Assembly: GCA_036936605.1 (NCBI GenBank)
Contig: JAUPFV010000002.1
Coordinates: 166,231,739 to 166,295,738, forward strand
Direction of reading: 5' to 3'
Source: Limnanthes douglasii subsp. nivea
Taxonomy: Eukaryota > Streptophyta > Magnoliopsida > Brassicales > Limnanthaceae
Length of the DNA: 64,000 bases
This document shows positions 33,013 through 44,580 of the stretch, one piece after another. Made by a program: the position numbers and the translations under genes. Below the pieces are notes generated by a model. That model was not told the origin of the DNA. It was given only the letters and a program-made list of their open reading frames with translations, and ran no database searches. Position 1 is the first letter of the stretch, and every line of letters begins with the position of its first letter.

Positions 33013-34370
33013 ATACGAACTTCCCAATAGTATATGAGAGCATTATTATAAAGACGAACATCATGAGGAATGGACCAATCAGAAAAAATTGGAAAAAAAA
33101 ACTTCAATATCTGAGAGCAGTGTTTAAAAACGCGTTATTAAACCGAATTTTATTTCTCGTTCAAGTCATTCAGAACTATGATGGAAGGAATAGAAATATC
33201 ACCACTAGTATTTCCGTACTTGAAAAAAAATAAAAAAATAAAAGATGGATTTTTTATTCAACTATATCACAGTAACAAATTAGACAAAGGTGAAAACTAG
33301 CAAGAAGAAGATAAAAATACAAGTAACACAAAAATATTTTTTAATGGAGTAGAGAAAAAGTAAAATTATCGTCTTAGATATTATATTAAGATTAACCACC
33401 CAAATCTTATTAGGAGAAGAAAAACAAATGATTTAAACGTACATAAGAAAAACAAAGGAGAAGAAAAACAAATGATTTAAACGTACATAAGAAAAACAAA
33501 TGATTGAGGAAAATCAAACAGCCATATGCCCACAATGATACACACGATATAAACACTTGTCCAAATTATAGAGACCACTTGCACATGTAACTGTTTAAAT
33601 TAAAAATAATAATGCAATTTCAAACGTATAATTATTTGGAACCAAAAATAACATTTGTCTATTTATTTATGTTATTCATAACTCTCTTTAGCTGAAATAA
33701 ACAAAATGATTTTGGTACAATGAGTAAAGAACAAATTAACCTTTAGCCTAAGTTTTTAAGTATAATCAAGAGGTTTATATATATATAATCCAATCGTATA
33801 ACTATTTAGAAATAAAATAAGTTGCTTGCAATGCACACCATGTTAAATACACAAATATTATAATTTAAATTTACCAAACAATCAATAATTTGATCCGGAT
33901 GAATATGGGTTGTATAGCCTTTACCTTCAGTTTTAAAGAATAAGGGTTATCAACAACTTTAAAGCAAAAATACATGAATAAATTCCTCCAAACACATATT
34001 CATTTGCTCATCATTTACTAAAGGCAAGAAGGGATACTGCAATACCTATATAAAGATGTTATGGAAAAATGAGATAACTAGGTAAAAAAAGATGGTCAAA
34101 GCAAAATCAAATAAGGTCGAAGCAATGATAAGTATCTCACAAAGCAGCAAAGCTTCAAATCAGCACCTACAAGAAACCAAATCCCTGAAGCAATTAACAT
34201 CTCTCAAGCAAGGAAATTAAATGATAAAATACGCTACAACAAAATCCAAAGATGCAATTGAAGCAACATGTGTCTTGGTAAAACATCAACGAAGGCTCCA
34301 GTCAACAACTAGAGTTCCTTGGATAATACTGAGCTAAACTTCCTTCACTTCTCCCATCAAGACTGGGGGA
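33013..34370. other. AT-rich DNA, no gene recognised
   Basis: No coding potential above chance. Includes a perfect 44-bp tandem duplication at 33413-33500. Confidence 0.55.
33413..33500. repeat. Perfect 44-bp tandem duplication
   Basis: Units 33413-33456 and 33457-33500 are identical (begin GGAGAAGAAAAACAAATGAT). Identity implies a recent slip event. Confidence 0.9.
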
Positions 34371-34580
34371 CTACTGATAATAGTGTGATTAATCCAGCCT
34401 AAGTCAATCAGTTCATAGTCTTATCCCAACATGTAAAGATTTATTTAGACTAAGTCAAAGATACACTTAACCGAATATCTAAGCAGTTAGAGAAATATCA
34501 TCCCTTATTTCAATATATTTGAGAGATATTTATTGTAACATGAGCTATATATCAAGGTCGAACTTCAATCAATAAACATA
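34355..34580 (+). repeat. Possible LTR remnant with polypurine-like border
   Basis: AAGACTGGGGGAC at 34358-34371 followed by TACTGATAATAG resembles a polypurine tract at an LTR edge. Downstream are TATATAT-rich sequence near 34540 and AATAAA-like sequence near 34570. No partner LTR was found, so this is weak. Confidence 0.3.
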
Positions 34581-35713
34581 ATGAACGTCAATATTCTTTT
34601 GACTTTTACGGTCTTTATTATACTATTCTTAAGCAATCATCCAATGTACTCTTTAATCGATCTCTTTTCTGCTAAGGCGATCAAAAATAAAAATAAAAAT
34701 AAAAAATATAACAATAATAATAATAATAAATCAAGGATTAAAACGATGGAACATAAGAAAATGAAAGAGATGGTGTAAATGTATATATTTAGAAGATATA
34801 GTAGGATATTTTAAAGATATCTTAAAATTCAGTTTAAATATTTTTTTTAAGCATTTTAAAAGGTTTTTAAAAATATTTTTATTAAAATACTTTTTTGAAA
34901 TATTAGAAGATGAGAAGATAAAAGAGAGATGATAAAAATGTGGAAAAAAAAATATGGATAAAAGAATAAAATCGACCTAATGATTTGCTCTGATATCAAA
35001 TGGTGTGGAAATTGACACAATAAAAAGACAATAAGGTAGTTGTCGTGGAATTTACAAATTTGAGCGCTCGCGTAACACAAATCTTGGATATATGAAACCC
35101 AAAACTCAATACTCACACAATGGAACTAAGAACCATGGTAGAAGACACCATAAATAGGACTAAAGAACCAATTGATTACATGTATGTTGCTCACCAAATA
35201 ATCTTATCATTTACCAAATATATCGTAAAATTCACACGTTCACTTAAAATACGTATTTGATTAATTTTTTTGATATCTTCTCCAACGAGGATTATATTTT
35301 TTGAAAGAAAAAAGAATACTTAAAATTTAGTGCTAAACATGCTAAAATATATGATAATAATAAATATATTTAATATGTGTTGAGTTTGAACTTTTATTTT
35401 TTCCCACATGAGTCTTGATCTTTATATTCGTTACCAGTTTTTACTAGAATTTTAAACATCTGATGGGCTCTCTTGGATCTTTGATATGGAAAAATGGGTT
35501 GGGCTTGATAATGATTGTATTTGATGGAGTTGTAAATATAATATTTGATTATTCTTTCACCATATATTCATATTATTGTCTACACTATGATTGTTCTGAC
35601 TTAATCTTCACATATTTTTGTGTCTACCTAATATTAGTATGGGAGAAAACATCTTCTCATAACAAGATTCATCTTTTCCCATTATTCAATTGGATACTCA
35701 CCATACTATTACG
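34581..35713. other. AT-rich DNA; possible minus-strand Copia primer site near 34985
   Basis: Contains simple repeats (AAAAAT and AAT runs at 34683-34730). TGCTCTGATATCAAA at 34985-34999 is the complement of a TGGTATCAGAGCA-like primer site with one change, so a minus-strand Copia 5' end may lie here. No ORF supports it. Confidence 0.35.
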
Positions 35714-35875
35714 AATATGAGGGTACAACATATTCTTCTTTTGTATACAAGTAAAACCTAGTCCCCGTACTAGTATGATATTGTTCACTTTAGGCCGGAA
35801 GGTCCGCACGACTTTGATTTTGATCCATTTCTATATCTAGCCGATGTGGGATTTTGGCCGCACCTAACAAATTTT
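35714..35875 (-). repeat. Dispersed repeat R, copy 1
   Basis: Shares CTAGTATGATATT, GGGCC(G/T)GAAGG-like, GCACGACTTTG and TTTTGATCCA blocks with 36210-36400 and 62215-62400. The minus strand includes CCCACATCGGCTAG. This motif set is frequent in plant LTRs; which element it comes from is unknown. Confidence 0.6.
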
Positions 35876-36209
35876 CTTCACGAACAAAGTATCACTTTAG
35901 TATATTCTCAATTGAGTTTCATCCTCCCACTCATCAGTTTGGGCACCACCTAATCATTTAGTTACTACAAATATATATATGTTCATTCTTATCAGAGTAT
36001 ATTGCATTTTTTTATCAAGTCGCATCGCTTCGATACACTCCAATCAAGTTACATCGCTTGGTGATCCACAAACACTCCAAACTAGGTCATAATAATGATC
36101 TATAGAGTAGTAGATCATTCACTTTGAGCATGGTTGTTGGTTCGTTATGTTTGACATCCAAGAATTTCACCCACACTACATCTGTCTCGTCTGGACTTGG
36201 AGCTTTCAT

Positions 36210-36400
36210 ACCATTTGTTTAGTATATAGGTACCGAATATTCTGCTTTTGTATATAATTATGAACAAATTGATCTTCATACTAGTATGATATTTCTGCTT
36301 TGGGCCTAAAGGCTGGCACAGTTTTGCTTTTAGTCCATTTCCAAATGACATCATACTAATATAGAGACCGGGTTGTTCATACATATATATATATGAAAGC
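36210..36400 (-). repeat. Dispersed repeat R, copy 2
   Basis: Best match of copy 3 at 62215-62400 (same order: ATAC/TACTAGTATGATATT, TTTGGGCCT, GCACA, TTTTGCTTTT, CATACTA, GTTGTTCATAC). Same orientation as copies 1 and 3. Confidence 0.7.
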
Positions 36401-36427
36401 AATATATATTGTATCATAATATTTATA

Positions 36428-36833
36428 AAATATGGTATCAAAGGGTAGTCTTTGCAATTATGGTTTACAATAACGTCTACATCAACCAAATACAAAATTG
36501 AAAGATTTGATGAGGATCCAGTTTTCCATTGTGGAAGATTAAGTTTAAATATTTTTTCGTATTGGAAACATTACAAGTTACTGAAGAAGATGGAAGAAGA
36601 TTATAATCAAGATCTTCAAGAAAAGGGCTTCATGTTATATTCTTTTGTGTAAATGATAATGTTCTTTGGAAGATTAGTGGTTAGAATACTGTATCTTGTA
36701 CATGAATTTTTTTGGCATAAATTTATTTAAAGAATACAATCCTCAACCGGTTATACGTGAAGAAATGTTTGGATGACTTCAGTTTGAAAGAAGGTATGTC
36801 TTCAATTGAATATCTTGATAATTTTAAATCAAT
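36428..36833 (+). pseudogene. Copia gag remnant, cut by element D
   Basis: TATGGTATCAAAGG at 36431-36444 resembles a Copia primer site. Downstream codons read KIERFDEDPVF and, after stops, RLYVKKCLDDFSLKEGMSSIEYLDNF, the block typical of Copia Gag (LYxLKMxEGxSIxEHLxxF). The frame ends at the LTR of element D, at 36834. The right flank of D (62172 on) does not clearly continue this Gag, so downstream sequence may have been lost or diverged. Confidence 0.6.
36829..36833. other. Element D target-site duplication, left copy (TCAAT)
   Basis: TCAAT before the 5' LTR, repeated at 62167-62171 after the 3' LTR. Confidence 0.65.
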
Positions 36834-37106
36834 TATTATGGTTATGAAGGAAAAAACTAAAAACAACATTAAATGGCTGGTCAACCCACTAAACGCGTGA
36901 AAACTAACGTAATGGTGTAAATTTAGGCCTCATATCATACATGTTAGTCTACGTACAAAGATAATGGAGTCATGTATTAAGTGGTGATTTTAAACTGCTA
37001 TGAGATTATATAAATAGGCAGATAATCTACCATAAAATGTAACTTCTCTTCTCTGATCAATAAACTTTTCTACTTGAAATTATCTTTGCTATAAGTTCCC
37101 ATAACA
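36834..37106 (+). repeat. Element D 5' LTR
   Basis: 273 bp. The start TATTATGG looks like a mutated TGTTATGG, the inverted complement of the end CCATAACA. TATATAAATAG at about 37007-37017 is the likely TATA box. Confidence 0.78.
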
Positions 37107-37107
37107 A

Positions 37108-37129
37108 ATTTGGCGTCGTTTTCGGGAAC
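37108..37129 (+). other. Element D primer-binding site
   Basis: TTTGGCGTCGTTTTCGGGAA, close to the GGCGCCGTTGCCGGGGA site of Athila/Tat elements. Confidence 0.7.
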
Positions 37130-37223
37130 TTAATAGTATGATTTCTAAATCATAATAGTAAATAGATTAGGGATTGAGAGGGATGTTCCGAAGTAAAGCA
37201 GGGCAAAGGACCACCGAAGAAAT

Positions 37224-38700
37224 ATGGTGAACCCCCTAGTGGGGAAAAATCAGCTGTTTCCTATCACTACCGCCAGCCCAGACAAAGTGGAAGCGATCCA
37301 CATTGAGGCAATACCCCAAGTAGGAAAACTAGCAGTTGCGGCCGGGCCAGAGACCATGCCTCGCGGACCTGAAAATCCAGCGGTTCCTACTATACAAGAA
37401 GTGGTGGGCAACAATCTGACGGAAACCCTTACGGTGCAACGGTTGGAATAGCAGCTTCGATACCTACAACAGGAGCAGGTAAGGGTAGCAGGTGAGCGAG
37501 ATGCAATGAGGCGGGCCATGCAAGCTACTATTGTCGGGATGGACGACGCTATGCACGCTCTAACATCCAAAGTTCGAGGAACTACCAATGCTAACCACCA
37601 ATCTTGGCCTTATATCAGCCGAGTTAACCAGGGAGATTGATCTTCAAAGCTTGGTGGTAAGATAGAAGGAGAAGAACAAAGTGGGGGCAAAAGGCATTCC
37701 AAAAAGCAGGAACCACGTCAGGAGATAAAGCCAGTGCTTCAAAATAATCAAGGAGGATGATGACGTACAGTATAATCATGTACGACCAAGAATGCCCACC
37801 TACATCCTCAACAAGTCTTCATTCGTGGAAACAATTATCGAAGCTAAGCTACCCAGGAAATTCGATCCCTTTAGGATGGAAGCATATGATGGAACATGGA
37901 TCCAGAAAGGCATTTAGAGGAATTCCGTAACATGGTGATGGATTTTCACCCTGATGATGGGTCTACAATTTTGCAGACTTATAAAAAGCTTTCAATGAGA
38001 GATTTATTTATGGGTAGCAAGGAACCCCGACGTGATCAAGACTCGTTTATGGACCTCTACAAAAGAAGAGGTGACTCATTAAAAAGTTATGTTAAACGTT
38101 TTGTCCACTCTATGAATGCTTTTCTAGATCTAGCAAAAAATATGGTTGTTGCCTCCCTCAAGAGAAGCTTCGACTAACGATGGGAGCTCTACGCTGACCT
38201 AATCAGATTTCCGACCAAAAATATGGAAAATCTGTTGGCTTGAGTATACACTTTTATACGGGTAGGCAATGCCAGAAAAAGGGATTCACCGGATAGACAT
38301 GTTTCTGATCCCAAAAGAGGATCCTCTGGCCGAAAAAAGACAGATGATCGACCTCGTCGGGATAGTAGTCGTCGATCAACGTGCTATGAGAGTCATTCCA
38401 GACGTTTCACCTCACTCTAACGGAGACCATCTCGATTATTTTAGATAGAATGAAGGGAAGAACAAAGTATCTGGCCCCTCGAGTAATGAGTGAGCCCGAT
38501 TTCAAAAGATAAAACAGATATTTCTACTCCTACCATAATGACCACGGTCATCCCATTGACGAATGTTGGTAGCTCAGATAGAAAATTCAAAGATTAATAG
38601 ATAACGGTGTACTCATCCAGTTTTTTAAACAACAAGATCACCACCCTAAGCAGAGGGAAGAAGTACGACCAGTTAATAAGGAAAAACCCGACGATGATGC
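37224..38700 (+). pseudogene. Element D gag
   Basis: Gag in fragments. N-terminal part at 37224-37620; LPRKFDPFRMEAYDG at 37850-37893; capsid remains at 37896-38177 (DPERHLEEFRNMVMDF, DLYKRRGDSLKSYVKRFVHSMNAFLDL), with a section between missing. A knuckle-like YSYHNDHGHPID lies near 38530, with Tyr/His in place of Cys as in element B. Element G (59-60 kb) carries a closely similar Gag in reverse orientation. Confidence 0.72.
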
Positions 38701-38949
38701 ATGGGAAAATATAAGAAAACGTTAGTGGTTGTTCACTATTGCAAGGGGAAATCCGAGATAACTGATGACTTGGGGGCTAATATTAGTGGCACTTTGCCAT
38801 CGTTGCTCACTGTCTTCGGAGGGAGTTCCGAGGTGGCCAGTAACTCAGCCTTTAACACCAATGTCGTTCGCCGTTGCTGTTCACTATAGTGGGAGGAATC
38901 TCTGAGGTAGTCCACGACTCAAAGTCTAGTAAAATAGCAAGGATCGACC

Positions 38950-39360
38950 ACGAAGTGCAGGAAGTTGAAGCCTTTTCCTAACACAATTACTGATATCCTG
39001 AGGGGAGTCGTACGTCGCACGAGGACACGTTAACAATGAATTTGGATATATGGGGAGTAAGAGTAACTTGACGTTTAGTAGATGGTGGTAGCTCGGCCAA
39101 TATGATTTTCATAGTTAGTTACGATCGCATGTATGAAGTGTCGCCTTACAAACCCACATAACGAACATTGGTTGGATACGAGGGAAAAGCATCTTAGTGT
39201 GTGGGGGAGCTCGAGTTGATAGTTAAAGTCGGTTACAGGGCTACTAAAAAAGAATTCATGGCCTTGTTTATGATCTCAGAAGCTCCCAATTTATACCATG
39301 CAATTATTAAGCGACATTCGTTACATCTGATGGAGGCCACCCCGTGAACCTTCCGATAAT
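38950..39360 (+). pseudogene. Element D protease
   Basis: VDGGSSANMIF near 39085-39115 aligns with the active-site block of element B, with DGG for DTG. Downstream are LVGYEGKA, CVGELEL and LYHAIIKRHS, the last aligned with LYNAILGRSW. Stops interrupt it. Confidence 0.65.
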
Positions 39361-39639
39361 GTATAAAATTCCCAGTGGGGAACGTAATCGGTATTATTAG
39401 AGGAAGTCAACGAACTGCTAGGACATGTTATTCAGTTACGGTTGACCCAACAAAGCCTCTCTGATAACAATGTCTTAGCAATGGGGTGTAGGAAGAAGTA
39501 GTTGGAGCTCCACCTTTACCCGATTGATGACCTAAGAGAGACATAGCAGCCTAATGAAGACCCTCCACAATCGGTTAAGGAGTCAGCGGTAGAAGGTCGA
39601 ACTTTACGATTAGCTAATAATTTGAATTCTACTTTTAAG

Positions 39640-40582
39640 AAACTATTACTTGAACTATTATGACGAAATATGGATGTTTTTGTTTGGGACGCGAGTGATA
39701 CATCACAAGTCGATCCCTCTATAATTCGTCATAAATTAGAAATTGATCCATACACCAAGTCGGTGAGGGAGAAGCGACGCTTATTTTTGGTTGAGAAGCG
39801 AGACGTGATAAGCACGGAGGAGGCCAAATTATCTCGTCTTGGACATATTCAAAGAGCATGGTATCTAATATGGTTAGGAAACTCAATTGCATTGATTTCA
39901 CCTATCTAAATCAAGTATGCCCCAAGGATTCCTTACTCCTACCTCATATTCATCAGTTGGTGGATTTAGACCCGGGAATTTTTTTTCTTTTATGGATGCA
40001 CACTCGAATTATAATCATATTCATGTTAACCCATTAGACGAGGAGCACACAACATTCTAAACAAAGCGTAACCTGTACTGTTACACCATGATGTTATTTG
40101 GTTTAAAGAATGTGGGCTCCACATACTAACACTTAGTAAATCATATTTTCAGCGAGCACTTGGGAAAGAATATGGAGGCATAAATCGATGACATAATCGT
40201 CAAAACACACACATCTATTAAGAAGTTTCAGATGCTTTAAACCGTGTTCGACTTGCTACGAAAATTTAATTTGAAACTGAACTCGGTGAAATGTTCATTT
40301 GTCATAGGAAGCGACAAGTTATTGGGTTATATAGTCAATGAAAGAGGTATCGAAGCCGACCCTACCCAGTTGCAAGCCGTTATACAAATGGCACCACCAA
40401 GGAATGTCAAGGAGGTCCAATGTCTGACGGGATGTCTAGCAGCACTATCCCGCTTTATTTCTAGAGCCTCAGATAAAAGCCACATTTTCTTCGAAATCCA
40501 CCGAGGGGCTAAAAAGTTTGCATGGAGAGAAAAGTGTAACAAGCCTTTCAAAGAATTAAAAAAATATCTCACATCGCCATAG
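39640..40582 (+). pseudogene. Element D reverse transcriptase
   Basis: The N-terminal region at 39670-39909 (DVFVWDASD, KRRLF) is followed by eroded palm sequence with IDDIIVKT at about 40183-40206, where the preceding Tyr codon is a stop. The thumb is open at 40244-40582 (LNSVKCSF, KLLGYIVNERGIEADPTQL, PRNVKEVQCLTGCLAALSRFISR). Matches element B through its length. Confidence 0.8.
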
Positions 40583-40593
40583 ATACTTCTGCT

Positions 40594-40975
40594 ATGGTGG
40601 TCGGTAAGCCATTATTCTTATATTTATCTGTTTCATCTTTCTATGTTAGTGCAATTCTGGTTCAGGAGTTCGCTGGTGTTAATCGATCGATTTATTACAC
40701 TAGTAAGACGCTTGTTGATGCGAAGACGCGGTACCTTAACTTGGAGAAGCTCGCATTGAGTCTGGTAATAACAGCACAGAGGATGCGACCGTACTTTTAA
40801 GGACACACAATCACTATCAGGATGTCGTTCCCCCTCAAAACTGTGTTACGAAAACTTGATGTGTTTGGCAGGTTGACTAAGTGGAGCATCGAGCTTAAGG
40901 AATATAATATTAAGTTCAAAGAGCGCAATGCAATTAAGGAACAAGTTATGGATGATTGTATTAGTAAATTTTGAT
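40594..40975 (+). pseudogene. Element D gypsy RNase H
   Basis: LYLSVSSFYVSAILVQE, YYTSKTLVDAKTRYLNLEK, ITAQRMRPYF, then after a stop the SFPLKTVL, FGRLTKWSIELKEYNI blocks. Same order as element B. Confidence 0.78.
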
Positions 40976-41025
40976 CGTCACGCGAGACATCTTACCCAAA
41001 CGACACATCACCTGCGACTGAGCAT

Positions 41026-41502
41026 ATGAAATGGATCGTCAAAGCCAATGGAGCTTCGAGCACCTCAGTGGCCAGTGCAGAGAGCATCCTTAAATTACCT
41101 ACAAGATATGAGGTTCGCCAAAAGATCAACTTCAACATTTTGGTAACCAATAACGCTGCGGAGTATGAGGCAGTGATCTGTGGCATAAAGCTACCACTAA
41201 TATTTGGGGCTTATATTCTCCGTGTCCGCTCCGACTCACAACTGGTTATTAATAAAGCTATGAGCACTTATGATGCTAAGCAAAAAGGAATCTGCGGTTA
41301 TTTAACTATACTCAAGGAATATGAGTCTAATTACCAAAGTGATATACTATCAGGTACCATGTCTGGAAAATTCTATCGTCGATGCCTTGGCCAAAACCGC
41401 AACATTGGGAGAGCATCCGCTTATCCTTACTCAACAACTGCCAACAACATAACTTCTCAACCAGAGCGACATCATCCACATATTGATAATATTGCTGATT
41501 AG
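41026..41502 (+). pseudogene. Element D archaeal-type RNase H
   Basis: Open for 158 residues. TNNAAEYEAVICGIKL and VRSDSQLVINKAM are the Glu and Asp blocks of the second RNase H. The first Asp block is degenerate (KANGASSTSVASA instead of DGSSNxxGSG). Confirms that D belongs to the Tat lineage. Confidence 0.78.
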
Positions 41503-42480
41503 AGAAAGCCTTATCTATTATATCTCCAATCTGACACTCTACCAACCGATAAAATAGATGCTCGAGTACTTCAACCACGAGCAGCCAAGTAATGTGTTAG
41601 ACAACTTCCTATACCGAAAGAGTGTAACCTGACCCTTTTTCCGCTGCGTCGATCAAGTAGAAGCTACTTCAGTTCTGCACGAGCTACATTCTTGAGAAGC
41701 TGGGCCCCCTATGGATACCGCAACTTTATTCGAATTTTTATGGTAGCGTGATATTACTAGCTGGAATCAGCCACCGATGTTGAGCGACCCGCCCAACAAT
41801 GCCAAAAAATGTCAACAATATTCCAATATTGGTCGCCTTCCCATTGAGCTGATGTAGCATGTAGTTGTTTTTTGTCTTTTCATCAAATGGGGTATCGACC
41901 TCGTACGGTCACTTCTTATGCCAATCGGCAAGCGAAATTTTTTTATAGTCATAGTGGATTACTTTTCAAAATGGGTGGAGCTAAAGCTCTATTTCGCACT
42001 CGAGCTCATGAGATATGTGACTTCATTCACCATTGAATTTTAGCTCGGTTTGGAATACCTAACGGCCCTCAATTCCAAAATAGCATGGTCAAAGCATTCT
42101 GCAAATGCTATGGGGGTTAGATAAGATTTTTCCACGCCATATTACCCTCAGGAAAATGGCAGGTCGAAGTCACCAACCGCACAATCCTGGAAGGAATTAA
42201 AAAGAAGCTTGAATGAGTCAAGGATAAATGGCCAGAAAAACTACCCGAGGTCCTATGGGCTTATCGAACTACCCTACAAAGTACGACTGATGGCACTCAT
42301 TTCGCCTTCTTCTATGGCAGTAAGGTCGTGGTACCAGCATAAATAATTATACCAAGCCACCAGATCACCAGCTATGATGAAGAGAAAAATACTACCGACC
42401 GAGTGGGGAGTGTGGATCTTATAGAGGAACGACGTGATCAAGCACGTGTTCGACTATCCCGTCTTTTGTAATCACTAACT
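41503..42480 (+). pseudogene. Element D integrase
   Basis: Core visible in pieces: QMGYRP (first Asp block, frame changed), VDYFSKW-like sequence near 41955, NGPQFQNSMVKAF near 42065 (the second-Asp block, with the Asp lost in a gap), QVEVTNRTILEGIKKKLE near 42160-42210, and PEVLWAYRTT near 42250. The zinc finger is barely recognisable. Frameshifts and stops throughout. Confidence 0.75.
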
Positions 42481-42748
42481 CGAGAATCAACCACAACCCA
42501 TCTCTCAAATAATTTACTTGGGTGAACAACCGAGATAGTTATTGCAAACCCATATAACTAGCTAGATTTTATAATTCGATCAACGGATTTATAGATTCTT
42601 TCGACAACCATTCTTTAAACCACTCCCAGTGCCTCCATTTACATGCATAATCAAACAATTGTGTTAACATTAGTATTTAGTTTTTAAAGTACGAGTTATA
42701 CAATCTTTTCCTTACACTTGGCTTTCCACTTCCGTTCTAAATGAAGAT
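42481..42748. other. Spacer between convergent integrase and antisense gene of D
   Basis: Non-coding; no minisatellite as in element B. Confidence 0.45.
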
Positions 42749-43354
42749 TCATGACTGCATTCTCTTGCTCCCAAATACCTGACACAAATACAGAAAAATG
42801 CTTCCATTTTTGTCAGAATTAGGAAGCTCAAATATTTTCCTCACTCCGTTCAGCTGGGTGTAAAAAAAGAGGGACTTTTCTAATTTAGCTACATCCACGA
42901 CAACAAGCATATTTGCAAGGCATACCAAAATACGTAATAGGCCGGAGCTGAATAAAACACTAAGCAGCACCTTCCACTCATTTGCAACCACTTGTGTGGG
43001 ACATATTCGTGTAAGGCTAATGAAGTCTCGTATAAGAGAGGGTAAAGGGAATCGTAGGCCCTAGTCGAATTCGATGGTATACAGGCAGGTTTTGTTTTTT
43101 TTTGCCTGATAGGGGTGCTCTCTGACCGCTAGTACCCTTACTGTTACATTACTAGGTATCTCATACCTAGCCCAACAACTTAACCGATCGTTCTCAGCCA
43201 GATACCCATATTTTGGGGTAAATTGAGTAAAATAACTCTCTAGGAATACTTGATCTTCATACTCTGATTCCACTACTTTCACCAATTTATCCTTCTTTTT
43301 TATACCTTTTTCGGAGCCATCAAAATTACTAGAATGACTGTAATGAGCCAACAT
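42749..43354 (-). pseudogene. Element D antisense extra ORF
   Basis: Minus strand, opposite to D's pol. The open part at 43061-43354 has ARYEIPSNVTVRV and CLYTIEFD, then a TAG, then GLRFPLPSLIRDFISL and PTQVVANEWKVLL. These are the same blocks, in the same order, as in the antisense genes of A and B (RYxIP, GLRFPL, P-Q-PNxW). The second open part is 42749-42991. The coiled-coil half is not seen, so the gene is truncated at its 3' side or strongly diverged. Confidence 0.75.
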
Positions 43355-43756
43355 GACTTATATGAGCAAGTAAATGATGGGGATAACTCACAAACGAGCA
43401 TCACTACAAGTAATAGGGTTTTTTATTTGCCATGGTAAAAGAAAAAGGGGTCCAACACCTACGACAGAGCCAAGAGGGTTCAACTATGCCAGTATCCTTT
43501 ATAAGGAAATTTATGAGTTACAATATATTTACAAATCTTTTTCTACGGGATACAACGAGTGATGCTAGTAGCGATTTATATTTGCTCCTGCAAACTCAAG
43601 CATTTTTATTTTCCAAAGGTAAAGTGATTTCTAAATAAAAAATATAGTACATCACAAAGTTTAGAAAGTTATTGAGATTTCAATCCACTCGCCAGTACAC
43701 GTGTGATGTGACGACAATTGTTAATGATAAATACAGATTAACACGTTGTCCGCCAC
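43355..43756. other. Non-coding segment with repeat shared with 61.1 kb
   Basis: 43630-43740 resembles 61090-61200 (ATAGTACATCACAAA, then GTGTGATGTGACGACAATT and TAATGATAAATACA). No gene. Confidence 0.55.
43630..43740 (+). repeat. Direct repeat S, copy 1 (partner 61090-61200)
   Basis: About 110 bp, roughly 80-85% identical by eye, same orientation. Confidence 0.7.
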
Positions 43757-44580
43757 TTGTACCTTTTTTATTTTTTATTGTGGCTCTTGATCCTAGATGA
43801 CACAAGGAGCTTAGAACATGGAAATGTGCAAGAACCAGATGAACAACTTGAAAAAGAAGATGAGCTTGAAGTTGAAGATATTCTTATTTTACCGGCTGGT
43901 CCAACAACTCGATCAAGAGTAAAACAATTTAACAAAGCTGTTGGAGGATTGCTTAATCAACTAGAGAATTCACGTGATCAAAACAGCAAGTATGGTGGAA
44001 AAGCTTGTCAAACCACTTTGGTCTTGATTCAAGCTAATTGATTTCAACAAATGAGAAAGTGTCGCGATTGTACTCTTTTTTCCTTGTTCAAGTTTTGTTC
44101 CAATGGGTTTTCTTGACAAGGTTTTTAATGAGGCATTGTTTCACTTCACCATTGCCCATTTGTTGAAATAAAAGCCCAAGGCCTATCTACACCAAAAGCC
44201 ACGTCCTTGGAGGAGGGAAGGGTCTGATTTCCAGCCTATATCATTAATATTTTGTATTTTCAATATTAAAGCATTTTGTTTCCAAGAAAAGCCTTAATTG
44301 TTTTGGAGGCATGCATTATGTTTCCAAGAACAGCCTTAATTGTGTTCAAGGCTAGTTCTTTCTCCTATAAAAACTATGTACTCAGAATTCTAATGGTTAG
44401 ACTATCTTTGATTATGAAAAAAAACTTCTTAAGTTTTACTCTTCTCTTATTGGTGTGTAATATCCACAAGAAAACATGTTCTTCATTTGGTGCGTCATAT
44501 CCAAAGGAAGATCAGTTGGAATATCAAAGGCCTTTCCACAACCTTTGTGTGACCTATCGATCCACATCCTTTGATCCTTG
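43757..44580 (+). pseudogene. Ty3/gypsy (chromovirus-like) polyprotein tail and 3' LTR fragment
   Basis: The ORF at 43757-44041 reads ILPAGPTTRSRVKQFNKAVGGLLNQ, a typical last block of plant gypsy polyproteins (GPxTRSRAKxF). After the stop, GGGTTTTCTTGACAAGGTTTTTAATGAGGC-like sequence (44107-44135) matches the common 3' LTR motif of such elements. A TATA-like CCTATAAAAAC lies at 44374-44384. RT, integrase core and chromodomain are absent; only the 3' end remains. Confidence 0.65.

Noticed and set aside
34856..35116. Minus-strand Phe/Ile/Leu-rich ORF as a membrane protein
   Set aside because: AT-rich low-complexity DNA gives such ORFs by chance; no start context or homology.
35463..35720. Plus-strand ORF of 85 codons
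   Set aside because: No motif and AT-rich composition; overlaps the edge of dispersed repeat R.
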